Notes under the pieces: model-generated
Told to the model about the DNA's origin: nothing
Databases searched by the model: none
Seen by the model: the letters and a program-made list of their open reading frames with translations, nothing else
Program-made: the position numbers and the translations under genes
Shown here: positions 17,314 to 25,443 of the stretch, piece after piece
Layout of the letters: each line of letters starts with the position of its first letter
Position numbering within the stretch: the first letter of the stretch is position 1
Assembly (NCBI RefSeq): GCF_019613795.1
Contig: NZ_CP080429.1
Location: 186,001 to 250,000, forward strand
Direction: 5' to 3'
Source of the DNA: Flavobacterium litorale
GTDB lineage: Bacteria; Bacteroidota; Bacteroidia; Flavobacteriales; Flavobacteriaceae
Length of the DNA stretch: 64,000 nucleotides

Positions 17314-18312
17314 ATGCTTTTAACCGTTTTAGGCTTTACGTGTTGCGCCATAATAATATTTTTTGCAGGTAAAAAACTTTCTCACTACGGCGATTTATTG
17401 GCAGATATGACGGGTATGGGCAAAGCTTTAATAGGGCTTATTTTAATGTCTACCGTTACCTCGTTACCCGAATTAATGGTTGGCGTAAGCTCTGTAGCCA
17501 TACTACAATCAGCCGATTTTGCCGTGGGTGGCATACTAGGTAGTTGTGCCTTTAATTTGGGTATACTCTCGCTTATGGAGTTTTATATGAGTAAAAATAA
17601 ACCGTTGTTCTCGCAAATGTCGCAAAGCCACATACTGGCAGCAGCATTTAGTATAATATTGTTAGCATTAACGGGTTTAGGTTTGTTTATGGACAGCAGC
17701 ATGGTATTTATGCCAACAATAGGTTTAACCAGTATAGGCTTTGCTGTATTGTACATACTCTCCATGCGGTCTATTTATTATTATCAAAAATCCAATCCCG
17801 CAGTAGTTGCAGAAGCTGAAAGTATAACGTTGGAAGGTATAACCCTAAAAAAAGTAGGGCTACGTTATGCAATGTATGCTGTTATCATTATTGTTACCGC
17901 TATAGCACTACCCTACTTTGCCGAAAATATTGCTGCCGAAACAGGCTTAGGCGAATCGTTTGTAGGTACCCTATTTTTAGCAGTTTCCACATCATTGCCC
18001 GAAATAGCAGTTTCTATCGCTGCAGTACGCATTGGCGCTGCCGATATGGCTATGGGTAACCTATTGGGGAGCAACATCTTTAATATATTTATATTATTCT
18101 TAGATGATATTATGTACACCAAAGGGTTATTATTAAAAGATGCCTCTGATAGCAACCAAATTTCAGTATTTATGGTGCTCATAATGACAGGAGTTGCACT
18201 TACAGGGCTAATATTCCCATTTCAACAAAAACGAACCATTATGGCGTGGGATACCCTAGCCATATTTTTGTTGTATGTACTTAATGTTGTGTTACTCTAT
18301 AAATTTTCTTAA
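17314..18312 (+). CDS. Calcium/sodium antiporter, CaCA family (YrbG-like)
   Basis: 332 residues, about ten membrane helices. The two inverted alpha-repeats are clear: STVTSLPELMVG (Glu53) and AVSTSLPEIAVS (Glu230), followed by GNLLGSNIFNI. These acidic residues bind Ca2+ and Na+ in the family. It sits in the inner membrane and exchanges Ca2+ (or another cation) for Na+ or H+. A relic gene on the opposite strand reaches 21 bp into its 3' end. Confidence 0.92.
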   Translation: MLLTVLGFTCCAIIIFFAGKKLSHYGDLLADMTGMGKALIGLILMSTVTSLPELMVGVSSVAILQSADFAVGGILGSCAFNLGILSLMEFYMSKNKPLFSQMSQSHILAAAFSIILLALTGLGLFMDSSMVFMPTIGLTSIGFAVLYILSMRSIYYYQKSNPAVVAEAESITLEGITLKKVGLRYAMYAVIIIVTAIALPYFAENIAAETGLGESFVGTLFLAVSTSLPEIAVSIAAVRIGAADMAMGNLLGSNIFNIFILFLDDIMYTKGLLLKDASDSNQISVFMVLIMTGVALTGLIFPFQQKRTIMAWDTLAIFLLYVLNVVLLYKFS

Positions 18313-18558
18313 TCCTCTTTTCTCTCCAAAATCAGCTTCCATCATAAACAAGTCATCCTAACTTTGTCCTGCCTTTATTTCGTCGGAAATACGTATGGAA
18401 TCTTTTGCAAGATTCATGTATACTGGTTTGGAGTTAAAGATTTTTATTTACCTCGAAGAACCAATCAAACCCTTCTCAGTTATTTGCTGAGCAAACAAAA
18501 AGTTAGCTACAAATAAGAACAATAGCGTAAAACCAATTTTTCTTTTCGTAAAATGTAT
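18292..18558 (-). pseudogene. Broken secreted-protein gene
   Basis: Reading the minus strand from 18558 gives a clean signal peptide, TKRKIGFTLLFLFVANFLFAQ, and then QITEKGLIGSSR, a stop (TAA), a readable middle (NLAKDSIRISDEIKAGQS), a second stop (TAG), and a final stretch ending at the TAA at 18292-18294. The expected start codon reads ATA in place of ATG. A complete promoter element remains upstream. The protein would be a small exported protein of unknown role. Two in-frame stops in about 90 codons plus a lost start make this decay, not a sequencing slip. Confidence 0.7.
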
Positions 18559-18575
18559 TTATTTTAGTGTTGTAA

Positions 18576-18583
18576 CAAAAATA
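18576..18583 (-). promoter_or_regulatory. Retained TAnnTTTG -7 element of the broken gene
   Basis: TATTTTTG on the minus strand, 17 bp upstream of the decayed start. The element matches the consensus even though the reading frame no longer does. Confidence 0.5.
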
Positions 18584-18630
18584 ATGGTTAATAGTCTAAT
18601 TAATAATCACAACAATCAAAATTATATACT

Positions 18631-19428
18631 ATGACATCACACGAAATAGATTACGAAATATTTGGCGAAGAAATGCAATACGTAGAAATAGAGCTCGACC
18701 CACAAGAGGCTGTAGTAGCCGAAGCAGGTAGCTTTATGATGATGGATACAGGCATAAAAATGGAAACAATTTTTGGCGATGGCTCCAACCAAAACCAAGG
18801 CGTTATGGGCAAATTATTCTCGGCAGGTAAACGATTGCTTACAGGAGAAAGCCTTTTTATGACGGTGTTTTTAAACCAGTTTCATGGTAAACGTAAAGTG
18901 AGCTTTGCCTCGCCCTATCCTGGCAAAATAATACCTATAGACCTTACCGAATATGGCGGGCGTTTTATTTGCCAAAAAGATGCCTTTTTATGCGCTGCCA
19001 AAGGTGTAACAGTAGGCATTGAGTTTTCCAGAAAATTAGGTCGTGGGCTGTTTGGTGGCGAAGGCTTTATTATGCAAAAATTAGAGGGCGACGGTATGGC
19101 TTTTGTACACGCAGGCGGTACGCTAGCACGCAAAGAACTAGCAGTAGGCGAAGTACTTAAAGTGGATACGGGTTGTATTGTAGGCTTTACTAAAGATGTA
19201 GATTATGATGTAGAGTTTGTAGGTGGCATAAAAAACACACTATTTGGTGGCGAGGGATTATTTTATGCTTCATTGCGTGGTCCGGGTGTAGTATACATAC
19301 AATCGTTACCCTTTAGCAGGCTTGCAGGCAGAGTACTATCGTCTGCCCCACAAGGTGGCGGGAATCAAAAAGGCGAAGGCAGTATATTGGGTGGTTTAGG
19401 TAATCTGCTAGACGGCGATAACCGATAA
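18631..19428 (+). CDS. AIM24 / TIGR00266 family protein
   Basis: 265 residues. [16 protein letters not shown] and [23 protein letters not shown] are typical of the TIGR00266 (AIM24) family, a beta-sandwich protein of unresolved function whose yeast relative supports mitochondrial membrane organisation. There is no signal peptide. The Gly-rich C-terminus ([18 protein letters not shown]) is often present in the family. It is a single-gene unit with a strong terminator and has decayed genes on both sides. Confidence 0.9.
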   Translation: MTSHEIDYEIFGEEMQYVEIELDPQEAVVAEAGSFMMMDTGIKMETIFGDGSNQNQGVMGKLFSAGKRLLTGESLFMTVFLNQFHGKRKVSFASPYPGKIIPIDLTEYGGRFICQKDAFLCAAKGVTVGIEFSRKLGRGLFGGEGFIMQKLEGDGMAFVHAGGTLARKELAVGEVLKVDTGCIVGFTKDVDYDVEFVGGIKNTLFGGEGLFYASLRGPGVVYIQSLPFSRLAGRVLSSAPQGGGNQKGEGSILGGLGNLLDGDNR

Positions 19429-19448
19429 GAAAATAATATATTTTATAC

Positions 19449-19480
19449 AAAAGAGCAGGCGCCAATTGCCTGCTCTTTTT
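19449..19480 (+). terminator. Intrinsic terminator after the AIM24 gene
   Basis: AAGAGCAGGC-GCCAATT-GCCTGCTCTT, a 10-bp perfect stem with a T-run to 19480. Confidence 0.9.
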
Positions 19481-19523
19481 ATATACATACAACTTGTATT
19501 AAAATTTTCTTGAAATCTATTTA

Positions 19524-19567
19524 TTGACTTTCGTCAAGTAAATGCCGTAAAAGCGTGTATAATTTTG
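19524..19567 (+). promoter_or_regulatory. Promoter with FNR/DNR-like box before a relic gene
   Basis: A perfect palindrome, TTGAC-TTTC-GTCAA, lies at 19524-19537, and a -7 element TAATTTTG at 19560-19567. The palindrome centre is about 41 bp upstream of the inferred transcript start, the class II spacing used by CRP/FNR-family activators. The sequence is close to the FNR and DNR consensus (TTGAT/TTGAC-N4-ATCAA/GTCAA). It drives the broken gene at 19589. Confidence 0.5.
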
Positions 19568-19588
19568 TCGCAATCAAACATCAATAAA

Positions 19589-19759
19589 ATGAAACACGTT
19601 ATTTTAATTGCATTTTTCATGCTAAACGCTGTTTGTTTTAGCCAAATAGAGGTAACATGAGGTAAAGAAAATGTTTTTGTAAGGGAGCATAATAGGCTTA
19701 TTAACCAAGTGAACCAGATGGACTTTTCCCCAGACTTTGGGTATAAATTTCAGTTTTAA
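19589..19759 (+). pseudogene. Broken gene for a small secreted or outer-membrane protein
   Basis: The frame opens with MKHVILIAFFMLNAVCFSQIEVT, a good signal peptide, then meets an in-frame TGA at 19658-19660. It stays open to a TAA at 19757-19759 with a terminus DFSPDFGYKFQF that ends in Phe like an outer-membrane strand. The frame is only 57 codons, so most of the original gene appears deleted between its two ends. The promoter and a regulatory box upstream are intact. Either a recent relic or, less likely, a stop-codon readthrough product. Confidence 0.6.
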
Positions 19760-19847
19760 AATATAGGTAATTAATACGAAGATTTGGTTTATAAATATTC
19801 TGGCATAGCAATAAATTAACTTTTAGAATAAATGCAATTGCTAACAT

Positions 19848-20165
19848 CTAAGTATAGATGAAATCAAAACAGCGAGCCCTAAGGCTCGCTGCTTCTACAC
19901 ATCTAAAAAAAAATTTGAATAAAATACGTCTAGCAATTAATAATTGGTCGGATTCGCCGGGGGGCAAAAAACTTTTATATTTTTTCCTGTTTTTGTAAAG
20001 AAGTAGGCGGGTCCCTATTAGTAATTCAAAATTAATAACGTTCGGGTGGCTATAAAGGCGAATTACATTCCCGCCAGGCTTCTTTTTCAGGATTAATTTG
20101 TCAGTAATGATGTATTTGTTGCTCTTATTCTGATACAAATTTGGGGAAATAATAAAGTGTACCAC
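19848..20165 (-). CDS. Unrecognised 105-codon ORF, possibly frameshifted near its end
   Basis: The ORF opens with MVHFIISPNLYQNKSNKY, continues through IRLYSHPNVINFELLIGTRL and LPPGESDQLLIARRILFKF, and then runs over a run of nine T residues. With eight T residues the frame would end FKFFLDV-stop just before the hairpin at 19871. With nine it reads on through the hairpin (ASLRARCF...). The shorter version is the more natural gene end, so either a homopolymer error, slippage, or a real frameshift is present. I recognise no family. It may be a relic like its neighbours. Confidence 0.35.
   Translation of the reverse strand: MVHFIISPNLYQNKSNKYIITDKLILKKKPGGNVIRLYSHPNVINFELLIGTRLLLYKNRKKYKSFLPPGESDQLLIARRILFKFFFRCVEAASLRARCFDFIYT
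19871..19890 (-). terminator. Hairpin at the end of the unrecognised ORF
   Basis: AGCGAGCC-CTAA-GGCTCGCT, an 8-bp perfect stem followed on the minus strand by GTTTTGATTTC. It sits just past the stop that the eight-T reading of the ORF would give. Confidence 0.55.
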
Positions 20166-20217
20166 AGGTAGAAATTACCTGTTTTAATACAACAGGTAGT
20201 TTTACAGAAGTGTAAAA
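20164..20217. repeat. Cluster of TACCTGTT half-sites and alternative hairpins
   Basis: Three copies of one half-site are present: ACAGGTA (20164-20170), TACCTGTT (20176-20183) and AACAGGTA (20191-20198). The middle one can pair with either neighbour, by 7 bp or 8 bp, so two mutually exclusive hairpins are possible. A third perfect hairpin, TTTTACA-GAAG-TGTAAAA, follows at 20200-20217. It lies between the response regulator gene and the unrecognised ORF, both read on the minus strand. Confidence 0.5.
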
Positions 20218-20240
20218 AAGATGGTAAAAGCCGTAACAGA

Positions 20241-20915
20241 CTAAATAAGAGGAAGTTCTTCGGCTTTTATTATTCCTTGTTGTATGGCATAAATTACTAA
20301 GCCTGCTATATTTTTTGCTCCTGTTTTAACAAATAGATTGTTTTTATGCCCTTCGGCAGTGCGCTGCGCAATAAATAGTAGCTCGCCTATTTCTTTGGCT
20401 GTTTTTTGTTGGCAAATAAGGCGCAATACATCTATTTCTCTTTCAGATAATCCTGCATCATCGTTTAACACTGGTTTTGGTGTTTTTACCGCTATTTGCT
20501 CCCTGAGCGTTTCGAGTTGCTCTTCCTTAAAGTAATACCCTTGTTTATGCACCGCGCGTATTACTGCAACTAACTCTAATGGAGATATTCCTTTTGGTAA
20601 AAAGGCTGCTACACCTGTTTTTACCATAAAGCCCATAAACGATTTTTGGTAATGCGACGATACTACTATTATTTTTATGTTAGGATGGTTTACTTTAAGA
20701 TGCTCGGTAACCGCTATACCATCCATGCCCTCCATTTTTAAATCGAGCAGTAATATTTCAGGTTCGTTAGGTTCAGCAGCAAGTTTATTTAATAATTCAT
20801 GTCCGCTATTGGCCGTAAACAAAACCTCTATATCCGTTTCGTTTTTAAAAAACGATTCTAATAAACTAACTATCAAGGCATCGTCGTCTGTAATTCCTAA
20901 TATAATTCTATCCAT
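20241..20915 (-). CDS. NarL/FixJ-family response regulator
   Basis: 224 residues. A receiver domain (about 3-120) carries the phosphoacceptor Asp58 in EILLLDLKMEGMDG and the Asp10-Asp12 acidic pocket. A LuxR-type HTH domain (about 152-215, LSEREIDVLRLICQQKTAKEIGEL) follows. Its start overlaps the upstream kinase gene by 8 bp. It presumably acts on DNA after phosphotransfer from that kinase; the target genes are not known. Confidence 0.94.
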   Translation of the reverse strand: MDRIILGITDDDALIVSLLESFFKNETDIEVLFTANSGHELLNKLAAEPNEPEILLLDLKMEGMDGIAVTEHLKVNHPNIKIIVVSSHYQKSFMGFMVKTGVAAFLPKGISPLELVAVIRAVHKQGYYFKEEQLETLREQIAVKTPKPVLNDDAGLSEREIDVLRLICQQKTAKEIGELLFIAQRTAEGHKNNLFVKTGAKNIAGLVIYAIQQGIIKAEELPLI

Positions 20916-21684
20916 TAGTAGTAGTGGTTTGTGGCACTGGTGCTACCAGTACTGTTGTAGTACCAACCCCTATAGTAGAGTTTACGGTGTACTTCGCATT
21001 TAAATATTGCATTCGTAGCTCTAGGCTGCTTAGTCCCAACCCTTTTGTTAGTATAGTAGTGTCAAAACCAGCCCCATTATCCTTAACTAAAAGTGCTATG
21101 CAATTGGGTGTGTAACGCAAATGTACTTTTACCGCTGTAGCGTTGGCATGTTTATTAATATTAGTAATAAGTTCCTGCACTATACGTACCATTTGTATTT
21201 TGGTGTTCGGTGGTAATGCATCCTCTGTTCTGATATCGCTAAAATAATCAATTTTAAGATTCTCTTTCCAAGGATTAATAAGTTCTGCAACAAGGTCTTG
21301 CAGCGCGGTATGCTCTAACAATGGCGGGGTAAGATCGTGCGATATTCTTCTGGCTTCGGCAATACCCTCGCCCAGCATTTCATCTATAGCGGTAATTGGT
21401 ACGCCTGTTTGGCTTTTTAGCCGTATTACTGTTAGTTTACCTATAAGGCTATCGTGCAAATCAGACGCTATGCGCATGCGCTCTTTTTCTTGTGCTTTCA
21501 GGTTGGTTTCAAGCAGTTTTTTTTGGTATTCTAATTGTAATCTGGCTTCACGGAGGTTGGCTTCCGTCATGCGCTTGTAACCTGCGTGCATTATTTTTAT
21601 TACGAATATTAGTATAGTAAACACAAGTACGAGTGCAATTGCAATCCATAACGCTATTACTTTCGGATCCTGCCATTTTTCCAT
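20908..21684 (-). CDS. Sensor histidine kinase, HisKA_3 type
   Basis: 258 residues. One N-terminal membrane helix (about 8-31) and a short coiled coil lead to the phosphoacceptor His77 in ERMRIASDLHDSLIGKL, the HisKA_3 pattern. The HATPase domain follows, with ELITNINKHANATAV, GAGFD and GLGLSSLELRMQYL. There is no periplasmic sensor domain, so the signal probably comes through the membrane or from the adjacent membrane protein. It overlaps the upstream gene by 28 bp and the response regulator by 8 bp, so all three are tightly coupled. Confidence 0.93.
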   Translation of the reverse strand: MEKWQDPKVIALWIAIALVLVFTILIFVIKIMHAGYKRMTEANLREARLQLEYQKKLLETNLKAQEKERMRIASDLHDSLIGKLTVIRLKSQTGVPITAIDEMLGEGIAEARRISHDLTPPLLEHTALQDLVAELINPWKENLKIDYFSDIRTEDALPPNTKIQMVRIVQELITNINKHANATAVKVHLRYTPNCIALLVKDNGAGFDTTILTKGLGLSSLELRMQYLNAKYTVNSTIGVGTTTVLVAPVPQTTTTNG

Positions 21685-22313
21685 ATTTCAACAATTAAAA
21701 AACCATAAAATAATAGTAATAGAATTATATTCCCCAGCCAAAAATAAAACTTTATACCTGTGCTTTCATTCAATAAAAAATTAACAGGTAAAAATATTAC
21801 CATACTTAGAGTAAAAAAAAATAATATTGCTATATTTAATTTAAAATTATCCCATCTTGACTCTTTATAAACGCTCATTTTTTCGTACAAAAATGTAAGC
21901 GATAATAGTATGATAATAAAATTATCTACCACCTTAGAATAGGGCTGATAAGACTTAGCATCGATACCCGATATAGTATGCATCAATAACTCCCAAACAA
22001 TATATATAACGCCTAATACGGTAATAATTAACATCGGTGTATGTTTTTTATTAAACATACACCGATAATAAATGTAAGCTATAGCGAGTAGTTCGAAAAG
22101 ACTGTAAAGGATAAACATTATAAGGTTATTGCCTAAGCTAAACTTTAAAAACCTACTCATTATATCTGAAATGAACATCAAAAAAAGATAGATAAGTAAT
22201 CCTTTGTGTAGTTTATCCAATCTTTTATAATAAACTACACCAAGAGTTACACCTATCATAAGGAATATAGGTGATAACTTAGGCAAATAACCTATAACCT
22301 CGAAAAACTCCAT
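21657..22313 (-). CDS. Polytopic membrane protein in a two-component operon
   Basis: 218 residues with about seven predicted membrane helices (for example SPIFLMIGVTLGVVYY, NLIMFILYSLFELLAIAYIYY, FWLGNIILLLLFYGFLIVEIW) and basic loops. Hypothetical proteins of this kind sit beside LuxR-type two-component systems in flavobacteria and may be their sensing partner. The 28-bp overlap with the kinase gene supports co-translation and a shared role. No enzyme motif is visible. Confidence 0.75.
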   Translation of the reverse strand: MEFFEVIGYLPKLSPIFLMIGVTLGVVYYKRLDKLHKGLLIYLFLMFISDIMSRFLKFSLGNNLIMFILYSLFELLAIAYIYYRCMFNKKHTPMLIITVLGVIYIVWELLMHTISGIDAKSYQPYSKVVDNFIIILLSLTFLYEKMSVYKESRWDNFKLNIAILFFFTLSMVIFLPVNFLLNESTGIKFYFWLGNIILLLLFYGFLIVEIWKNGRIRK

Positions 22314-22327
22314 TGAGTTTATTGCTT

Positions 22328-22942
22328 TTATAGCGTTAATAGATAAAAACTTGAAAGTGCTGCTGAAGCCGAAAATGGAGGTACTGGTTCTGCAAGATCC
22401 TCATAAAAAACCCTTGTTTCTTCTTTATTAGTTACAATTAAATCGGCAATAAAATGAGCTAATGGATCTATAGGATCTTTTCTGAGCGCCATATTTATCT
22501 CTGTATCTTTAACCTGAAAATCGTCTCTACCAATTCGGAAAGCTCTAAAAATACCATCTACAGTATTAATTTGTTGTGGTATCCATTGTTCATAATGGTC
22601 ATTCCATCTCTTAATTCTTTCAACAGCTTCTCGGTCTGGTAAAGTACCATTACCAACATTCCACATGGGGTAAGAAATATAAGTAAAATCCTGAAAATCC
22701 AGATCATGTGCCACCTTATCATAGTCGGCAGGAATAATTAAAAAAACTAACATATCATGATGTATTGCAGGATAAATATGAATATTAACAGATGCCTGTG
22801 CATATTTGGGTATACTGTATGAGAAGCTGTTGCCTTGTCTGAAATAATTAACAACTGTTGTTGCATCTGTGCTAACGTTTTTCCATTGATGAATTGCTGT
22901 AATAATTTCTTGTCTAGTCAAAGTTAATACTGGATTGGTCAT
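22328..22942 (-). CDS. Hypothetical cytoplasmic protein, first gene of the two-component operon
   Basis: 204 residues, no signal peptide and no membrane segment. Segments such as LTRQEIITAIHQWKN, FLIIPADYDKVAHDLDFQDF and WNVGNGTLPDREAVERIKRW look conserved, but I recognise no domain. It is the first gene after the promoter at 22995-23002, and the next gene follows after 14 bp, so it belongs to the two-component operon. It could be an accessory regulator or an unrelated passenger. Confidence 0.65.
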   Translation of the reverse strand: MTNPVLTLTRQEIITAIHQWKNVSTDATTVVNYFRQGNSFSYSIPKYAQASVNIHIYPAIHHDMLVFLIIPADYDKVAHDLDFQDFTYISYPMWNVGNGTLPDREAVERIKRWNDHYEQWIPQQINTVDGIFRAFRIGRDDFQVKDTEINMALRKDPIDPLAHFIADLIVTNKEETRVFYEDLAEPVPPFSASAALSSFYLLTL

Positions 22943-22994
22943 AATTAATAAGTGGTTAGATTAATAAATGTAAGTGTTATTACTTTAGGATAAA

Positions 22995-23024
22995 CAAATA
23001 TAAGAAGGTATTAATGAATACCTT
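22995..23024 (-). promoter_or_regulatory. Promoter and inverted repeat for the two-component operon
   Basis: TATATTTG (22995-23002, minus strand) is an exact -7 element 52 bp upstream of the ATG at 22942. Just behind it a perfect 8-bp inverted repeat, AAGGTATT-AATG-AATACCTT (23005-23024), covers the spacer between the -7 and -33 positions, where a repressor or activator would act. Confidence 0.55.
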
Positions 23025-23219
23025 TTATTTATATTTATATTATAGCTAAAGTAAAAAACATTTATTTTAATTGAAATACTATGCCGAAAAGATATTTAAA
23101 TGTTAATAGAAAAAACATACAAGATAATTTTGAAATGTGAGCACTGTAAAGTGTGATATTATTCTGTTTTGAGAAGAATGCCTTTGAGGTATTGTAAAAC
23201 AATGGGTTAACCATTTCTT

Positions 23220-23246
23220 AGTATAAGCATAGTATACTCTTATACT
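23220..23246. repeat. Inverted repeat in the gap before the tRNA
   Basis: AGTATAAG-N11-CTTATACT is an 8-bp perfect inverted repeat about 30 bp upstream of the tRNA promoter. The rest of the 375-bp gap (22943-23317) holds only the promoters, the operon repeat at 23005, a near-palindrome ATGGGTTAACCAT at 23204-23216, and short non-coding frames. I see no gene in it. Confidence 0.4.
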
Positions 23247-23275
23247 GAATACCATATATTTTATTGTAAAATTGC

Positions 23276-23305
23276 TTGTGGTTGTAAATAATGGTTGTAT
23301 ATTTG
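23276..23305 (+). promoter_or_regulatory. Promoter of the initiator tRNA
   Basis: A TTG at 23276-23278 and TATATTTG at 23298-23305 are separated by 19 bp, the classic Bacteroidota -33/-7 arrangement. The tRNA begins 13 bp downstream. Confidence 0.75.
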
Positions 23306-23317
23306 CACTCGAAACAT

Positions 23318-23390
<73 letters not shown>

Positions 23391-23393
23391 CTA

Positions 23394-23436
23394 AAAAAAC
23401 TCCTAGAATTACTATTAATTCTGGGAGTTTTTCTTT
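23394..23436 (+). terminator. Terminator of the tRNA gene
   Basis: A stem of about 12 bp with one G-T pair, ACTCCTAGAATT-ACTATT-AATTCTGGGAGT, flanked by A and T runs, 4 bp after the tRNA. Confidence 0.85.
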
Positions 23437-23489
23437 TATTGCCTTATCTTAGACTATTATTGATCTGAAAATAATAATTTGCTATTGTT

Positions 23490-24296
23490 TTGATGTTAAA
23501 AAAACTAGGACTCGAATTTATTATAACCATCTTTCTAGCCATTTTTCTGCACAGCTTGATTGATATTGAAGTTTTCTCGATATCGAATTGGCGAAGAGAT
23601 AACGTAGTAAATCTTTTACACCTTTGGCTAACAATGCTTAGTGGCTATTATATTTATAACAAAATACTGCAATGGAGCTTTAAGCAATGGGATATTAGTT
23701 CAGCTAAAAAATTGATAACCTTACTACTCGGTATTTCTGTATTAATAACGCTATACGTTATTGTAACAGATGTATTATTTTACAAGTTATACTATGATAT
23801 TACTTCGTTAAAAAAAGAAACTACTTTTTTTGAATTTGATTTACCCATAACAATTGTAGTACTAACCTTTGGAGGGTTGTTGTTTTTTCAGCGATATTAT
23901 AATAAACCTATTCCAAAAACAGGCAGTAATACTACAGTAGATGAGAATATAATAAGAATAAAAGCCCATAAAGGAAAAGGCACTGCTATTATTGACATAG
24001 AAGAGGTAAGTATTTTTTACATAAATAATGGAATTGTTTGGTTACAAACATTAAATGGTGAAAAATACCATACGGATTATACACTAACAGCATTACTTGA
24101 AATAGTAGATAGTAACTATTTTTTTAGGTTAAACAGGCAAGCAATAGTACAGAAAAAAGCCATTAAAGAATTTAGGAAATTAGAATTCCAAAAACTAGAA
24201 GTAATATTAAATCAAAAAGTCAATTACAATACCTCTTTAATAGTATCTAAGTATACTGCACCTACATTTAAAAAATGGCTGACCAATTCGGGTTAA
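23490..24296 (+). CDS. Membrane-anchored LytTR-family DNA-binding protein
   Basis: 268 residues. Four N-terminal membrane helices (about 7-27, 40-58, 74-98, 115-131) precede a linker and a LytTR DNA-binding domain (about 155-262). Its pattern IDIEEVSIFYINNGIVWLQT, YFFRLNRQAIVQKKAI is typical. Without a receiver domain it probably acts directly from the membrane, sensing a signal there and binding DNA. Its target may be the downstream hydrolase and secreted protein, but that is inferred only from order. Confidence 0.88.
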   Translation: MMLKKLGLEFIITIFLAIFLHSLIDIEVFSISNWRRDNVVNLLHLWLTMLSGYYIYNKILQWSFKQWDISSAKKLITLLLGISVLITLYVIVTDVLFYKLYYDITSLKKETTFFEFDLPITIVVLTFGGLLFFQRYYNKPIPKTGSNTTVDENIIRIKAHKGKGTAIIDIEEVSIFYINNGIVWLQTLNGEKYHTDYTLTALLEIVDSNYFFRLNRQAIVQKKAIKEFRKLEFQKLEVILNQKVNYNTSLIVSKYTAPTFKKWLTNSG

Positions 24297-24381
24297 TATT
24301 CAAGCACATTCAGCAAAAAAGCTAGAAAAAATAAGCCTTCAGTAGAAAAATCATTGTTGTTTTGCAAAAAACATAAAAGTA

Positions 24382-25431
24382 ATGAAACACTCACAAGCAG
24401 CACTCCTTTTAATACTTACTTTGATACTAACACTGTACCCATTTACCGAACCTCAAGCTCAAAATGTAAAAGATTTTTTTTATGCAGAACCTGAAACTAA
24501 AAATCTACCCGTTTTTGTACGAGGAAATTTAGAAGCCAAGAAAATTTTATTGTTCATTCAGGGTGGAGGTGCCGAACGCGGAATTGATTTTGGTCGTTCC
24601 GATTATCCATTTTGGAAAAATACACTTGAAAAAGAAGTAGCTATAGCCTATTTTGACCAAAGGGGGTTAAATAGAAGCCTAAAAAAGATTGATACGCTAA
24701 AAATAAACCCTACTCAGGTAACAAAAGATATTATTACAATAGCTAAAACATTACACAAAAAATATAATGCAGCTATATATCTGTTCGGACATAGTAATGG
24801 CGGACAAGATGTTTTGGATTGTTTGGCTAAATTCCCAGACGAAACATCTTTTATAAAAGCAGGTATAGCCTTTAACCCTCCTATTACTACCGATTTTTCA
24901 CCTGAAAGGTACAAATACTACAGACCTTTGTATCTAAAAAATTTAGCCCAAGAATTTATTGCTCAAAAAAAAGATACTGTATATTGGAAACAGGCTTTGG
25001 AGTGGATAACTGAAAAGGATTCGTTGTACGACAGAGAAACAATTATGCAATGGAAAAAATATACCAATAATGCCTATAAATCAGTAGAGCGAAAAATATC
25101 GGTTGGTATGGCGCTTAAAGTTATTTTTTCACGACCGTATAACCCTATTAAATACTTAAACAACAAACCCAGTAAATATATAAGTAATAAACTATGGGAG
25201 TTTAACAAAAATTTAAATCGCTGGGCATACTTACCCAATATAAAACACCGTTTGTTGCTTATTACAGGACGTTATGATAATATTGCTGTTCCAGAAGAAT
25301 TAGAAGAAGCACATAAGCTCATACCAAACTCAGAATTAATAATAATACCTAATAGTAAGCACTGGACTTTGCTCGACCAACCACAGCAATTTAACAATGC
25401 TGTACTCAACTTTTTAAAAAATACAGATTAA
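24382..25431 (+). CDS. Exported alpha/beta hydrolase
   Basis: 349 residues. A signal peptide (about 1-26) suggests periplasmic location. The triad is visible as Ser138 in FGHSNGG, Asp299 in GRYDNIAVP and His327 in SKHWTLLDQP. The oxyanion-loop motif FIQGGGAERG and the DQRG motif (92-95) fit the proline-iminopeptidase/alpha-beta hydrolase group. The substrate cannot be told. It follows the LytTR gene after 85 bp and precedes the next gene by 12 bp. Confidence 0.88.
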   Translation: MKHSQAALLLILTLILTLYPFTEPQAQNVKDFFYAEPETKNLPVFVRGNLEAKKILLFIQGGGAERGIDFGRSDYPFWKNTLEKEVAIAYFDQRGLNRSLKKIDTLKINPTQVTKDIITIAKTLHKKYNAAIYLFGHSNGGQDVLDCLAKFPDETSFIKAGIAFNPPITTDFSPERYKYYRPLYLKNLAQEFIAQKKDTVYWKQALEWITEKDSLYDRETIMQWKKYTNNAYKSVERKISVGMALKVIFSRPYNPIKYLNNKPSKYISNKLWEFNKNLNRWAYLPNIKHRLLLITGRYDNIAVPEELEEAHKLIPNSELIIIPNSKHWTLLDQPQQFNNAVLNFLKNTD

Positions 25432-25443
25432 AACCATACAACC

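Noticed and set aside
23081..23140. 19-codon frame before the tRNA
   Set aside because: Too short and with no promoter, signal peptide or family resemblance.
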